In this document: in pieces, positions 39,683 through 48,427 of the stretch | Layout: each line of letters starts with the position of its first letter | How positions within the stretch are numbered: the stretch's first letter is position 1 | From: an uncultured Ruminococcus sp. | GTDB taxonomy: Bacteria > Bacillota > Clostridia > Oscillospirales > CAG-272 | Assembly: GCA_902782445.1 (NCBI GenBank) | Contig: CACZNC010000023.1 | Location: 1 to 49,587 of the forward strand | Length of the DNA: 49,587 nucleotides | Direction: 5' to 3' | Position numbers and translations under genes: made by a program | Notes under the pieces: model-generated | Database searches by the model: none | Told to the model about the DNA's origin: nothing | Seen by the model: the letters and a program-made list of their open reading frames with translations, nothing else

Positions 39683-41311
39683 ATGGCAGAACAGCGCGAA
39701 AATCTCGACGTTTCCGATATCAGCCTGCTTTATCCCGACGCGGACAGCCTCCGCCGCCACATGCTCGGGGAGGAGCCCGGACGCCTCACCCACGCCACCG
39801 CGGAACAGCTCGAGCTCTATTTCATGATGGATCTCAAGAGCTGTGATTTCGGATCCTTCTATACCTGCGACCCGGAGGTGATCCTCTACCGGCAGGACAC
39901 CTTCCGCGACCTCACGAACCACCCGGAGCTTGCCTCGGTCCTTCTCAAAATGATCCCCCTGCTCAACGACATCACGGAGCTCAGGCGCATGGGATCGGAT
40001 TCCTCCCAGTCCACCGAGGCGTATCTGTACAGCATCACCGAAGTCGAGCTCTACACCACCCTGCTGGACCTTCTCCGGGACGAACTTCTCCCCCTGGCGC
40101 CGGAACTGAAAAGCGAGGCCTTCGTGCGGTTCGCCGAGCGGATCAACATCCTCACGGGGTCGGAGTATTATAAGAACCTCAACGAGGAACTGCGCTCCCT
40201 CACTTCCCGGGTCCGCGAGATCAAGAGCGTCACCATCGGCGTCAACCTCGACTCCCAGCTCCGTCCCGAGCGCGCCGGGGTCCTCGCCATGAACAACGAG
40301 CCCTTCAAGTCCGGGGAACTGCTGGACAAGATGCTCCGGCTGGACTTCAAGAACGACGACCGCACCTGCATCGCCCCCCTCGTCCCCTTCCGCAAGGGCC
40401 AGAGCGACAACCAGCAGATGGCCCTGCAGAACGCGTTCAACGGAGCCATCGGGGACGTCTTCCGCTCCTCGGTCCGCTCCTGGAAGAAGGTCATTCAGCA
40501 CTACGTCCTCGAAAACACCGACTTCCTCATCCGCATGATGCCGGAGATCGAATTCGTCACCAAGGCCACCGAACTGCTCGTCAAGCTGAAAGAAAAAGGC
40601 TGTCCCCTCTGCCATCCCGTGATCCGCCCGATCTCGGAAAAGGCCTTCGACGCGAAGGGTCTCTGCAATCCCATCGTGGCGATGAAGCTGGACGGCCCCG
40701 TGGTCCCGAACGACTTCGCATTCGACGAGAACGGCATGATCTACGTCCTCACGGGTCCGAACCGGGGCGGCAAATCCGTCATCACCTGCGCCGTGGGCAT
40801 CGCCTTCGTCATGGCTCAGCTGGGTTTGCCCGTCTGCGCGGATTCCTGCGTCGTCAGCCCGTGCGACGAGATCTTCACCCACTTCCCCACTGGAAGCGAG
40901 GACACCATCGACAAGGGACGCCTCGGAGAAGAGTGCGCCCGGCTCGCCGCCATCTTCGAGGAGGTCACCGAGGACAGCCTCGTGCTCCTCGACGAATCCC
41001 TCTCCTCCACCGGATCCTTCGAAGGCGCGTACATCGCCGCGGAGGTGCTGGAGGGCTTTTCGATGGTGCGCTGCCGCGGGATCTTCTCCACCCACCTGCA
41101 CGATCTGGCGGCTTCGGTGGACCGCATCAACGAAAACGCGGCTGCTCAGGGCGGGGTCCGCATCGACAACCTCGTCGCCGCCATCGAAAAGGGATCCCGC
41201 AGCTTCAAGATCCTGCGCGAGCGTCCCGACGGAAAATCCTACGCGCGCGACATCGCGGACAAATACGGCCTCTCCATTGAAAAAATCATGCAGAAGGTGA
41301 AAAAGAAATGA
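39683..41311 (+). CDS. MutS-family ATPase lacking the mismatch-recognition domain
   Basis: This 542-residue protein keeps the MutS lever/core helices and the ABC-type ATPase domain: Walker A GPNRGGKS at 358-365, signature-like GRLGEECARLAAI, Walker B LVLLDESLSSTGS and the switch HLHDLA. The N-terminal mismatch-recognition and connector domains of MutS1 are absent, and there is no Smr nuclease as in MutS2. Such short MutS homologues are of unknown role. It is coupled by ATGA to an Lrp-type regulator, an unusual partner for a repair ATPase. The ribosome binding site is a weak GGAG. Confidence 0.88.
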   Translation: MAEQRENLDVSDISLLYPDADSLRRHMLGEEPGRLTHATAEQLELYFMMDLKSCDFGSFYTCDPEVILYRQDTFRDLTNHPELASVLLKMIPLLNDITELRRMGSDSSQSTEAYLYSITEVELYTTLLDLLRDELLPLAPELKSEAFVRFAERINILTGSEYYKNLNEELRSLTSRVREIKSVTIGVNLDSQLRPERAGVLAMNNEPFKSGELLDKMLRLDFKNDDRTCIAPLVPFRKGQSDNQQMALQNAFNGAIGDVFRSSVRSWKKVIQHYVLENTDFLIRMMPEIEFVTKATELLVKLKEKGCPLCHPVIRPISEKAFDAKGLCNPIVAMKLDGPVVPNDFAFDENGMIYVLTGPNRGGKSVITCAVGIAFVMAQLGLPVCADSCVVSPCDEIFTHFPTGSEDTIDKGRLGEECARLAAIFEEVTEDSLVLLDESLSSTGSFEGAYIAAEVLEGFSMVRCRGIFSTHLHDLAASVDRINENAAAQGGVRIDNLVAAIEKGSRSFKILRERPDGKSYARDIADKYGLSIEKIMQKVKKK

Positions 41312-41784
41312 ACGAACTGTTGAAACTGCTCGAAAACGACGCCCGCCTGAGTCCCGAGACCCTCGCCCTGATGCTCGACAAGGAGGTCGGCGATATCCGC
41401 TCGATGATCGACGAATGCGAGCGGGAGGGCGTGATCGTCGGCTACCACACCATGATCGACTGGGACAAGACCGACCGGGAATACGTCACCGCGATGATCG
41501 AACTGAAGATCACCCCCCAGCGCGGACGGGGCTACGACCACATCGCCCAGAAGATCTACAACTACCCCGAGGTCGAGACCCTCTACCTCATGTCCGGCGG
41601 CTTCGATCTGGCGGTGTTCATCAAGGGGCGCACCATGCGGGAAGTCGCGTTCTTCGTGGCGGAAAAGCTGGCGACCCTCGAGGACGTGGTTTCCACGGCG
41701 ACCCATTTCGTCCTCCGCAAATACAAGGACAACAACGTCGTCTACGGCGCGGTCCCGACGGATGAGAGAGGAACCGAATTCTGA
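41308..41784 (+). CDS. Lrp/AsnC-family transcriptional regulator
   Basis: This 158-residue regulator has an N-terminal helix-turn-helix (LSPETLALMLDKEVGDIRSM) and a C-terminal RAM ligand-binding domain (about 60-145, with VETLYLMSGGFDLAVFIKG). Its N-terminus is shorter than classic Lrp. These proteins usually sense amino acids. It sits between a MutS-like gene (4-nt overlap) and an aminotransferase (1-nt overlap), so it most probably controls the aminotransferase's own pathway. Confidence 0.92.
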   Translation: MNELLKLLENDARLSPETLALMLDKEVGDIRSMIDECEREGVIVGYHTMIDWDKTDREYVTAMIELKITPQRGRGYDHIAQKIYNYPEVETLYLMSGGFDLAVFIKGRTMREVAFFVAEKLATLEDVVSTATHFVLRKYKDNNVVYGAVPTDERGTEF

Positions 41785-42950
41785 TGATGGACTACGAGAA
41801 ACTGCTCTCGAGGACGGCGCAGGAGATCGAACCCTCGGGGATCCGCCGCTTCTTCGACCTGCTCGGAGACCGGAAGGATATCGTCGCCCTGACGGTGGGC
41901 CAGCCCGATTTCGTCACGCCGTGGCACATCCGGGTCGCCGCCGTCGAATCCCTCGAACAGGGCAGGACCTATTACACCTCGAACAGCGGCACGGCGGAGC
42001 TGCGTTCGGAAATCGCCGCCTACATGGAGAGAAGGTTCGGCCTCGTCTACGCCCCGGAGAACGAGATCATCGTGACGGTGGGCGGGAGCGAAGCCATAGA
42101 CCTGGCAATGCGGGCGATCCTCAATCCCGGCGACGAGGTCGTCATTCCCCAGCCGGCTTATGTCTGCTACGGTCCCGTGGCGTCTCTGGCGGGGGGCGTG
42201 CCGGTCTACCTCGAAACGAAGGAAAAGGACCGGTTCAAGCTCACCCCCGAGGCCCTGCGGTCCGCGATCACCGAAAAGACGAAGCTCCTCGTCCTCCCCT
42301 TCCCGAACAACCCGACCGGCGCGATCATGACGAAAGAGGATCTCGAGGGCATCGCCGAAGTCCTCTACGGGACCGACATCCTCGTGATCTCCGACGAGAT
42401 CTACTGCGAGCTGACCTACGGCCGGGACCACGTGTCGATCGCTTCCCTGCCCGGCATGCGGGAGCGGACGGTGGTGGCGAGCGGATTCTCGAAGAGCTAC
42501 GCCATGACCGGCTGGCGTCTGGGCTACACCCTCGCCCCGGCCGAGATCACGAAGCAGATGCTGAAGATCCACCAGTACGCCATCATGTGCGCGCCGACGG
42601 CCTCCCAGTTCGCTGCCGTCGAAGCCATGCGGCACGGGGACCCGGACGTGGCGGAAATGCGGGCGGAATACAACCGAAGACGCCGGTATCTCGTGGGCGG
42701 CCTGCAGGAAATGGGGATCGACTGCTTCCACCCGGAAGGCGCGTTCTACGTCTGGCCGAACATCTCGAAATTCGGCATGTCCTCCGAGGTCTTCTGCAGG
42801 AGGCTGATGGAGGAGGGCGGCGTGGTGATCGTCCCCGGGACGGCCTTCGGAAAATGCGGGGAAGGCTTCGCGCGGATCTCCTACGCCTACTCGGTGGAGC
42901 ACATCGCAAAGGCCCTCGACCGGATTGAAAAATTCATCTCGTCGCTGTAA
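41784..42950 (+). CDS. Class I/II PLP-dependent aminotransferase
   Basis: This 388-residue fold-type I aminotransferase has the PLP Lys237 in SGFSKSYAMTGWRLGY, the conserved PNNPTGA and DEIY (SDEIYCEL), and the C-terminal ISYAYS arginine block read as RISYAYS. Overall it is closest to the aspartate/aromatic aminotransferase group (AspC/PatA-like). It is coupled to the Lrp gene. Which keto acid it uses is not evident; aromatic or branched-chain substrates are both plausible. Confidence 0.93.
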   Translation: MMDYEKLLSRTAQEIEPSGIRRFFDLLGDRKDIVALTVGQPDFVTPWHIRVAAVESLEQGRTYYTSNSGTAELRSEIAAYMERRFGLVYAPENEIIVTVGGSEAIDLAMRAILNPGDEVVIPQPAYVCYGPVASLAGGVPVYLETKEKDRFKLTPEALRSAITEKTKLLVLPFPNNPTGAIMTKEDLEGIAEVLYGTDILVISDEIYCELTYGRDHVSIASLPGMRERTVVASGFSKSYAMTGWRLGYTLAPAEITKQMLKIHQYAIMCAPTASQFAAVEAMRHGDPDVAEMRAEYNRRRRYLVGGLQEMGIDCFHPEGAFYVWPNISKFGMSSEVFCRRLMEEGGVVIVPGTAFGKCGEGFARISYAYSVEHIAKALDRIEKFISSL

Positions 42951-43030
42951 AAAGCGGAAAGGGCTCCGATCCGGCAAATCCGGGGGCGGAAAAATCCGGT
43001 TTTTTGTGCAAAGAAAAAGAGAAATCCCTC

Positions 43031-43059
43031 TTGCATTTTGAAATAAGCTGTGCTATAAT
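43031..43059 (+). promoter_or_regulatory. Sigma-A promoter of rpmB
   Basis: TTGCAT (43031-43036), a 17-bp spacer and TATAAT (43054-43059) on the plus strand, 47 bp before the start codon. Confidence 0.8.
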
Positions 43060-43105
43060 AAGGTTCGTTGACTTGGTTCAGAATCCATGATGGAGGTGTA
43101 TCAGA

Positions 43106-43327
43106 ATGGCTAAGTGCGCAATCTGCGGTAAGGGCGTTACCTTCGGGCACAACGACTCCCATTCCCACCGCAAGACCAACAGAGCTTGGAAGCCCAATAT
43201 CAGAAAAGTCAAGGCTGTCGTCGACGGCACCCATACCACCGTCGCCGTGTGCTCCCGCTGCCTGCGTTCCGGCAAGGTGCAGCGCGCCGTGAAGGAGCCC
43301 GCCGTTTCCGTCGAAGCGGATGCCTGA
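43106..43327 (+). CDS. rpmB: 50S ribosomal protein L28
   Basis: This 73-residue ribosomal protein L28 is of the zinc-binding type. It opens CAICGKGVTFGHNDSHSHRK with Cys4 and Cys7, and the second pair Cys49 and Cys52 lies in CSRC. SHSHRKTNRAWKPNI is the usual rRNA-contact stretch. It forms a single-gene unit with its own promoter and a terminator. Zinc-free paralogues of L28 are Zur targets in other bacteria; none is seen here. Confidence 0.97.
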   Translation: MAKCAICGKGVTFGHNDSHSHRKTNRAWKPNIRKVKAVVDGTHTTVAVCSRCLRSGKVQRAVKEPAVSVEADA

Positions 43328-43345
43328 GGTTTCCGGTCATGAAAA

Positions 43346-43386
43346 AAACTCTCCGTGAGGACGGTCTCTGTCCGAGGGGAGTTTTA
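43346..43386. terminator. Bidirectional-looking terminator after rpmB
   Basis: ACTCTCC pairs with GGGGAGT, with an inner GGAC/GTCC, and has A-run/T-run flanks on both sides. It separates rpmB from the phosphatase gene on the same strand. Confidence 0.8.
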
Positions 43387-43442
43387 TCATTTTATACGGT
43401 TCCCGTCCTTGTGCGGGACGGATGGAGGAAGAGAAGGCTGAC

Positions 43443-44243
43443 ATGAGAGATTTTTCCGGTATTCTTCCGATCATGGAGCGGGCGGGGCAGATGGTGCTTT
43501 CCGCTCACGATGTGGATGCGGCGATCCGCGTCAAGCCGGGGGACGCGAATTTCGTCACCGACTACGACGTGGCCGTGCAGGATTTTCTGTATGAAGAGCT
43601 CGGCAGGCTGCTCCCGGAGGCCGTCGTGATCGCGGAGGAGAGCGAGGAAAACCACACGGAACTGCTCGCCTCGTCCCTCTGCCTCATCATCGACCCGATC
43701 GACGGCACGACGAATTTCATCCACAACTACCGGTACAGTTCGATTTCCGTGGGCGTCTGCGACCGGGGGCGGGCGGTGTTCGGGGCGGTGATGAATCCCT
43801 ACTCCCGTTCGATCTATCACGCGGAGGCAGGGGGAGGCGCTTTCCTCTTCGACGCCGCGTCCGGGACGGAGACCGGGCTTTCCGTGTCCTCCAGGCCGCT
43901 GGATATGGCTCTGGTCGGTTTCGGGACCTCCCCGTATTACAGGGACGAGCTGACGGAGATCACCTTCCGCGCCGTCGAAGCCCTCTTCCTTCGTTCCCGG
44001 GACGTCCGCCGGTCCGGTTCCGCCGCGCTGGATCTCTCCATGACGGCGGCGGGATCGCTGGATCTCTTTCTCGAATACCGTCTGTCTCCCTGGGACGTGG
44101 CGGCGGGCTCCCTGCTCGTGACCGAAGCCGGCGGCATCATCACCCGGATAGACGGCTCCCCCGTGACCTTCGACTCCCCGGGCTCCATCCTCGCAGGAAA
44201 TCCGCGGGCTTACGAAGACGCCCTGAAAGCCGGAATCCTGTGA
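43443..44243 (+). CDS. Inositol monophosphatase-family phosphatase
   Basis: This 266-residue metal-dependent phosphatase has the first metal site EES (residues 65-67), the signature DPIDGTTNFIHN (84-95) and the second block WDVAAGSLLVTEAGG. Members act on inositol phosphate, 3'-phosphoadenosine phosphate, or fructose bisphosphate; the length and DPIDGT context favour IMPase or CysQ-type. ATG 43443 is chosen with AGAAGG upstream, while the in-frame ATG at 43422 has no ribosome binding site. MITE copy 6 begins just after its stop. Confidence 0.92.
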   Translation: MRDFSGILPIMERAGQMVLSAHDVDAAIRVKPGDANFVTDYDVAVQDFLYEELGRLLPEAVVIAEESEENHTELLASSLCLIIDPIDGTTNFIHNYRYSSISVGVCDRGRAVFGAVMNPYSRSIYHAEAGGGAFLFDAASGTETGLSVSSRPLDMALVGFGTSPYYRDELTEITFRAVEALFLRSRDVRRSGSAALDLSMTAAGSLDLFLEYRLSPWDVAAGSLLVTEAGGIITRIDGSPVTFDSPGSILAGNPRAYEDALKAGIL

Positions 44244-44250
44244 AGCCTTA

Positions 44251-44377
44251 TACTAATCTCAAGCTAAAAAGGAAACGCGGCTTCCCCGAAGAAGCCTGGC
44301 AAGAACTTCAATTGGGGGGAGGACAAGGTTATACCAATTAAGTGCGGTATAGTTAGCTTTTTAGAACGAGAATAGTA
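44251..44377. mobile_element. MITE copy 6, shortest complete copy
   Basis: This 127-bp copy starts TACTAATCTCAAGCTAAAA and ends in the complement of TACTATTCTCGTTCTAAAA. About 18 of 22 end positions match. TTA flanks both sides (44248-44250 and 44378-44380). Internal blocks AACGCGGCTTCC, AAGAACTTC, TATACCAATTAAG and ATAGTTAGC are shared with copies 3-5. It has the same orientation as copy 4. The neat 3-bp duplication and near-identical ends suggest a recent insertion. Confidence 0.82.
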
Positions 44378-44395
44378 TTATCTTCGAATATGCAG

Positions 44396-44426
44396 CAAAA
44401 AAGAGGCCCTTCGAAGGTCTCTTTTC
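44396..44426 (-). terminator. Terminator of the MATE transporter gene
   Basis: On the minus strand AAAAGAG (44419-44425) and CTCTTTT (44399-44405) enclose CCTTCGAAGG and run into a T-tract, about 48 bp past the MATE stop codon. Confidence 0.7.
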
Positions 44427-44474
44427 GTTTTCGGAAAACGCGCCGCGATCGCTGCCCCGATCCGCGGATCCGAT

Positions 44475-45830
44475 TTATTCGTGCTCTCTCGTGATATTGT
44501 TCAGCCATTTGCCGCTCTTGAACCGCGCCAGAGCGAAGGGCATTTTCACAAACTCGTCGGTGCACATGAAGGCGTAGACGACGAGGGGCGGGAGACGGAA
44601 GACAAACGCGGTCAGAAGCCCCACCGGGACCGCCCAGCCCCACATCGTGATGATATCGAGGGCCATGCCGAATTTCGTGTCGCCTCCGCACCGCAGGATC
44701 GCCGCGATCACAAGGGTGTTCACAAGCTGGCCGATCTGATACACCGCGCCGAGGAGCATCATGACCTTCATATAGGACGCCGCCGTGTCCGAGACCTTCG
44801 CGATGTGCGGGATGAGGGGCGTGACGGCGACGAGGATCACCCCGCAGACAAGGCCGCAGAGCAGGGTGGTCCGGAAGAGGGAGGAGGAATCCGAAAGGGC
44901 CTTTTCCGGCTTTCTCTCGCCGAGGGCCTTGCCGAGCATGATCGCCGCGGCGGAGGACATGCCGAATCCGACCGTCGTCACAAGCTCCCGGACCACGGTG
45001 ACGATGGAGTTCGCGGCGACGATGTCCGTCCCGAGATGGCCCATGATGACGGAATTCATGTTGTAGGCGAATCCCCAGAGGATGTCGTTGACGAAGGCGG
45101 GGAGGGCGTATTTCCCGAAGTCCGCGATCAGGGTTTTCGGGAGGACGAAGACGACGGCGGGGGAGCGCGGGAAGGTCTTCTGGTGCAGGAAATCCCAAAG
45201 GCAGATCAGAAGCTCGACGCCCCGGGAGACGGAGGTCGCGATGGCCGCCCCTTCGATCCCGAGCTCCGGGAAGCCCGCGAGGCCGAAGATCAGGACGGCG
45301 TTCAGGATCACGTTCAGCCCGAGGGTGACGATGGAGAGGCCCATCGAAAACTTCACCCGCTCGCAGCTCTTCGTCACCGCCAGATAGGGCTGGGTGAGTC
45401 CGGCGAAGAGATAGGAGGGGGCGACCAGTCTCAGATACCGCGCGCCGACTTCGACAAGCTCCGCCTCGTTCGTCCAGAAGGTCATGACCGCCCGGGGAAC
45501 AGTCAGGCAGAGGACGGCGGCTACGGTCGTGACGAACAGGGAGATATACAGCCCGAGCCCGAGGATCTTCGCCAGCACCCGCCTGTCGCCCTTGCCCCAG
45601 TACTGAGCGGCGAGGATCGTGACGGAGGAGGTCAGCCCGAAAAAGATGAAATTGAGGATGAACTGCACCTGCCCTGCCAGGGACGAGGCGGAAAGAGCGG
45701 TCTGGTTCAGCTGTCCCACCATGAGCACGTCCGCCATGCTGACCGCCGCCGTGATGAGATTCTGCACGGCGATGGGCACCATCAGGGCGAGCAGTTCCCG
45801 GTAAAATCCCTCTCGGGCTTTATGAAACAT
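44475..45830 (-). CDS. MATE-family multidrug/sodium antiporter
   Basis: This 451-residue protein has 12 membrane helices in two MATE halves (SMADVLMVGQLNQTALSAS in the first and FAYNMNSVIMGHLGTDIVAANS in the second). MATE proteins export drugs or metabolites using sodium or proton gradients. The ATG has AAAGGAG at 9 nt. It is monocistronic with a terminator. The substrate is not predictable. Confidence 0.93.
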   Translation of the reverse strand: MFHKAREGFYRELLALMVPIAVQNLITAAVSMADVLMVGQLNQTALSASSLAGQVQFILNFIFFGLTSSVTILAAQYWGKGDRRVLAKILGLGLYISLFVTTVAAVLCLTVPRAVMTFWTNEAELVEVGARYLRLVAPSYLFAGLTQPYLAVTKSCERVKFSMGLSIVTLGLNVILNAVLIFGLAGFPELGIEGAAIATSVSRGVELLICLWDFLHQKTFPRSPAVVFVLPKTLIADFGKYALPAFVNDILWGFAYNMNSVIMGHLGTDIVAANSIVTVVRELVTTVGFGMSSAAAIMLGKALGERKPEKALSDSSSLFRTTLLCGLVCGVILVAVTPLIPHIAKVSDTAASYMKVMMLLGAVYQIGQLVNTLVIAAILRCGGDTKFGMALDIITMWGWAVPVGLLTAFVFRLPPLVVYAFMCTDEFVKMPFALARFKSGKWLNNITREHE

Positions 45831-45987
45831 CTCGAAGGTCTCCTTTTGCTCTCCGGCGGGGGTTCCCTGCCCGGACGGTTTTTCATGGGGCGCGGAACGA
45901 TCTCACAGCTTTCCCCGGATTCGCGGATGTACCCGCCCCCGGCGACGTACACCGAAAACGGCACCCGGCAGCTGACGCGGACGTTTT

Positions 45988-46074
45988 TCAGAACGGAGAG
46001 GTATTATGAGGTCTCGGCCGCCGGATCTTCGTGTCCCGATCGTCCAGCCGGATATAGATCTCCGTTTTGGTCAT
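45988..46074 (-). CDS. Possible short peptide gene or truncated gene (28 aa)
   Basis: This ORF has an AAGGAGCGGAAC ribosome binding site directly before ATG and encodes MTKTEIYIRLDDRDTKIRRP plus eight more residues. The following 150 bp on the same strand read, in another frame, as a protein-like stretch (LKNVRVSCRVPFSVYVAGG). So the short ORF may be the N-terminus of a frameshifted gene. Otherwise the gap 45831-46138 holds nothing I can name. Confidence is low. Confidence 0.35.
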   Translation of the reverse strand: MTKTEIYIRLDDRDTKIRRPRPHNTSPF

Positions 46075-46138
46075 GTTCCGCTCCTTACTCTTCCATCGGC
46101 ATGAGCGGCCGGAAAACCCGCTTCGCCGGATGGCCGGT

Positions 46139-47521
46139 TCATTCCGATCCTCTGTCCTTTTTCCTCTCTTCCGCCTGCCGCCGCAGCTCTTCGAGGACGG
46201 ACAGAACGGCTCCGAATCCCGGGACGGCTTCGATCTCCTCCCTGTCCGGGATGAAGCGGGACCCGACGTCCCCGAAGTCCGGGAGGGATCCGTTTGCAGC
46301 CGGTACGATCTCCCCGTACTCCCCGCGCCAGGAGCCCTCTTCCCAGCCCTCCGTCCCACCGGCGGCGTTGTCCGAGATCCGGTTGACGAGATCCTCCGGG
46401 CGGCAGCTCTCGTTGTAAATGATCCCCGCGTCCCCGCCGAGGAGCAGATTCCCCCGGACCCGGTTGTTCCTCGAACGCTGGACCGCGATCCCGGCGGCAT
46501 TGCCGATGAGGGTGTTGCGCTCGAATCCGCAGTCCTCGGTAAACCCGAGATCCCGGGCGTACCCGCCGAAACAGAGCCCCGTCCATCCCCGGCAGCCCGC
46601 AATGACGTTGTCGCGCACCTCCACCCCCGTGACCCGGAAGAGGGGATCGGCCAGCGGGCTGTGCTCCGTGGCGACTTCGATGCCGATATCGCAGCAGAAG
46701 ACAAAATTGCGGCTGATCTCGATGTTCTGCCCGCCGTCGACGTAGATCCCCCCGGCGCAGTGATCGTAATGATCCCCCACCCGGTAGGCCTCGTTGCCCT
46801 CGGTACAGATATTCCAGACGACATTGTCCCGGCAGACTCCGTTCCGGGCGCAGTCGGATCTGTACGAGCCCTCCGGAGACCGGGCCGTGCCCTCGAAGCC
46901 GATCATGTCGATCCCGATGTTGTTGTTGTCGTGGATCCGGTTCCCGGCGATCCGGAATCCGTCGATATTGCCGTTGAGGACGAGGGATTCGCTGGATCCG
47001 CATTCACAGTCGTACACCTCGCATCCCTCGACCCTCAGATCCGTCACCGAGGCGCGGTCGTTCCGGGCGTAGACGCAGATCCCGTGGACCCCCCGGATCC
47101 CGTGGACCGTGCAGTCCCGGAAGACGATCCCGGAAAGAGGCGCGTCCCCTGCCTCCCGGGTGCTCTCGTACCGGATGCCGTGCCGTCCGCCGATCACCTC
47201 GAGGCCTTCGAGGACAATGCGGCCGACGTTGAGCAGGCGGATCCCGGCGCTCCCTTCCCCGCTCTTCTCCGGGCGGATGACGGGCCGCTCTCCTTCCGCC
47301 GCGCGGATCACGGTGGGGGAATCGGGCGTCCCCGCGCAGTCCGGTCCGAGGAAGACAGGTCCGTATGTCCCGCCGCGGACGAGGATCAGCGATCCCGGGA
47401 AAGTCCGGGCGGCTCTCCCGATCGTGGCGAAGGGGGCGTCAAACGCTCCGGTCCCGGTGTCGTCCGATCCGGCCGGGGAGACGAAAACCGTGCGTCCCGC
47501 CCCGTTCTCCCGGCCGCTCAC
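46139..47521 (-). CDS. Right-handed parallel beta-helix protein
   Basis: This 460-residue protein has the typical start of polysaccharide-lyase-like beta-helices, TVFVSPAGSDDTGTG and FDAPFATIGRAA (a DUF1565-type opening). Repeated turns follow, such as IVFRDCTVHGIRG, LRVEGCEVYDCECG, FRIAGNRIHDNNNIGID, IEISRNFVFCCDIGIEV and CGFERNTLIGNAAGIAV. No signal peptide is visible, so it may act in the cytoplasm or its N-terminus is misplaced. The GTG at 47521 forms a GTGA overlap with the esterase gene; an ATG at 47536 is an alternative. A polysaccharide lyase or epimerase role is likely but unproven. Confidence 0.85.
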   Translation of the reverse strand: MSGRENGAGRTVFVSPAGSDDTGTGAFDAPFATIGRAARTFPGSLILVRGGTYGPVFLGPDCAGTPDSPTVIRAAEGERPVIRPEKSGEGSAGIRLLNVGRIVLEGLEVIGGRHGIRYESTREAGDAPLSGIVFRDCTVHGIRGVHGICVYARNDRASVTDLRVEGCEVYDCECGSSESLVLNGNIDGFRIAGNRIHDNNNIGIDMIGFEGTARSPEGSYRSDCARNGVCRDNVVWNICTEGNEAYRVGDHYDHCAGGIYVDGGQNIEISRNFVFCCDIGIEVATEHSPLADPLFRVTGVEVRDNVIAGCRGWTGLCFGGYARDLGFTEDCGFERNTLIGNAAGIAVQRSRNNRVRGNLLLGGDAGIIYNESCRPEDLVNRISDNAAGGTEGWEEGSWRGEYGEIVPAANGSLPDFGDVGSRFIPDREEIEAVPGFGAVLSVLEELRRQAEERKKDRGSE

Positions 47522-48330
47522 AGCGATTCCGCCCATGCCGCCGCGTCGTCCACCCACCGGGCGATCCTCGGATTGTTCCATTTGGAATTGCCGCAGGCGG
47601 TGATGTCGTTCCCGAGGGCTACTCCGTGGGGAGCGTCGGGATAGATGTGCATTTCGAATTCCAGTCCGTGCTCCCGGTAGGCGGAGGCGAGGACGAGGGA
47701 ATTGCGGACGTCGACTCCCTGATCGTTGGAGGTGTGGACGAGGAAGAGGGGGGAGGAGCGTTCGTCCGCCGCGCATTCGAGGGAGACGACCCGGCGCTCT
47801 TCCAGAGTCGTGACGTCGGAGCAGAGGAGGTTGCGGATGGTGCCGCAGTCCCCGTAGGGCTCGACACCGGAGACCACGGGATAGACCAGCATCACGCCGT
47901 CGGGCCGGTTCGCGCCGAAGGGGAATCCCAGATCTTTCCATGCCTCCTCCCGGTGCCACATGGTCCCGAGGGAGCCCGCCAGGTGTCCGCCCGCCGAGAA
48001 TCCGACGGCGAAGACCTTGTTCGGGTCGATCCCGTATTCCACAGCGTTCTCCCGAATGTGGGCGACGGCGAGGGAAGCCTCTCTCAGCTGGGCGGGATAG
48101 GGCTTTTTCCGTCCGACGGTGTAGTGGAGAACGAAGGCGTTATAGCCCCGGGCGAGGAAGGCGTGGGCGATGGGCTCCCCCTCCCGTTCGGAGCAGACGG
48201 CCCCGTATCCGCCCCCGGGGATCACGAGCATGGCCTTTCTGGTGAAGCCGGAGACGGGATCGGCGAGGTACGCGTCGAGGCGGACGTCCTCACCGGCGTC
48301 GGGCATGAAGCGGATTGTCTTGAAGATCAT
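47518..48330 (-). CDS. Alpha/beta hydrolase, BD-FAE/acetylxylan-esterase-like
   Basis: This 270-residue hydrolase has VIPGGGYGAVCSER (oxyanion block, residues 36-49), nucleophile Ser112 in GFSAGGHLAGS, an Asp in LVHTSNDQGVD and a catalytic His in YPDAPHGVALG. The pattern is that of esterases which remove acetyl or feruloyl groups from plant or gut glycans. It is coupled to the beta-helix gene by GTGA, so the two probably act on the same polysaccharide fragment. Confidence 0.9.
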   Translation of the reverse strand: MIFKTIRFMPDAGEDVRLDAYLADPVSGFTRKAMLVIPGGGYGAVCSEREGEPIAHAFLARGYNAFVLHYTVGRKKPYPAQLREASLAVAHIRENAVEYGIDPNKVFAVGFSAGGHLAGSLGTMWHREEAWKDLGFPFGANRPDGVMLVYPVVSGVEPYGDCGTIRNLLCSDVTTLEERRVVSLECAADERSSPLFLVHTSNDQGVDVRNSLVLASAYREHGLEFEMHIYPDAPHGVALGNDITACGNSKWNNPRIARWVDDAAAWAESL

Positions 48331-48345
48331 GATTGCCTCCGTTGA

Positions 48346-48393
48346 AAAGAAAGGGGCTGCCGCGTTTGTCCCTGTCGGGTGATGCGGCGGCCC
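48346..48393 (-). terminator. Terminator of aspS
   Basis: On the minus strand GGGCCGCCGC pairs with GCGGCAGCCC at 9 of 10 positions, then CCTTTCTTTT. It lies 35 bp past the aspS stop and just upstream of the hydrolase gene. Confidence 0.7.
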
Positions 48394-48427
48394 TGATTTG
48401 AATATTTTAACTATGCGTCAGCTGTGC

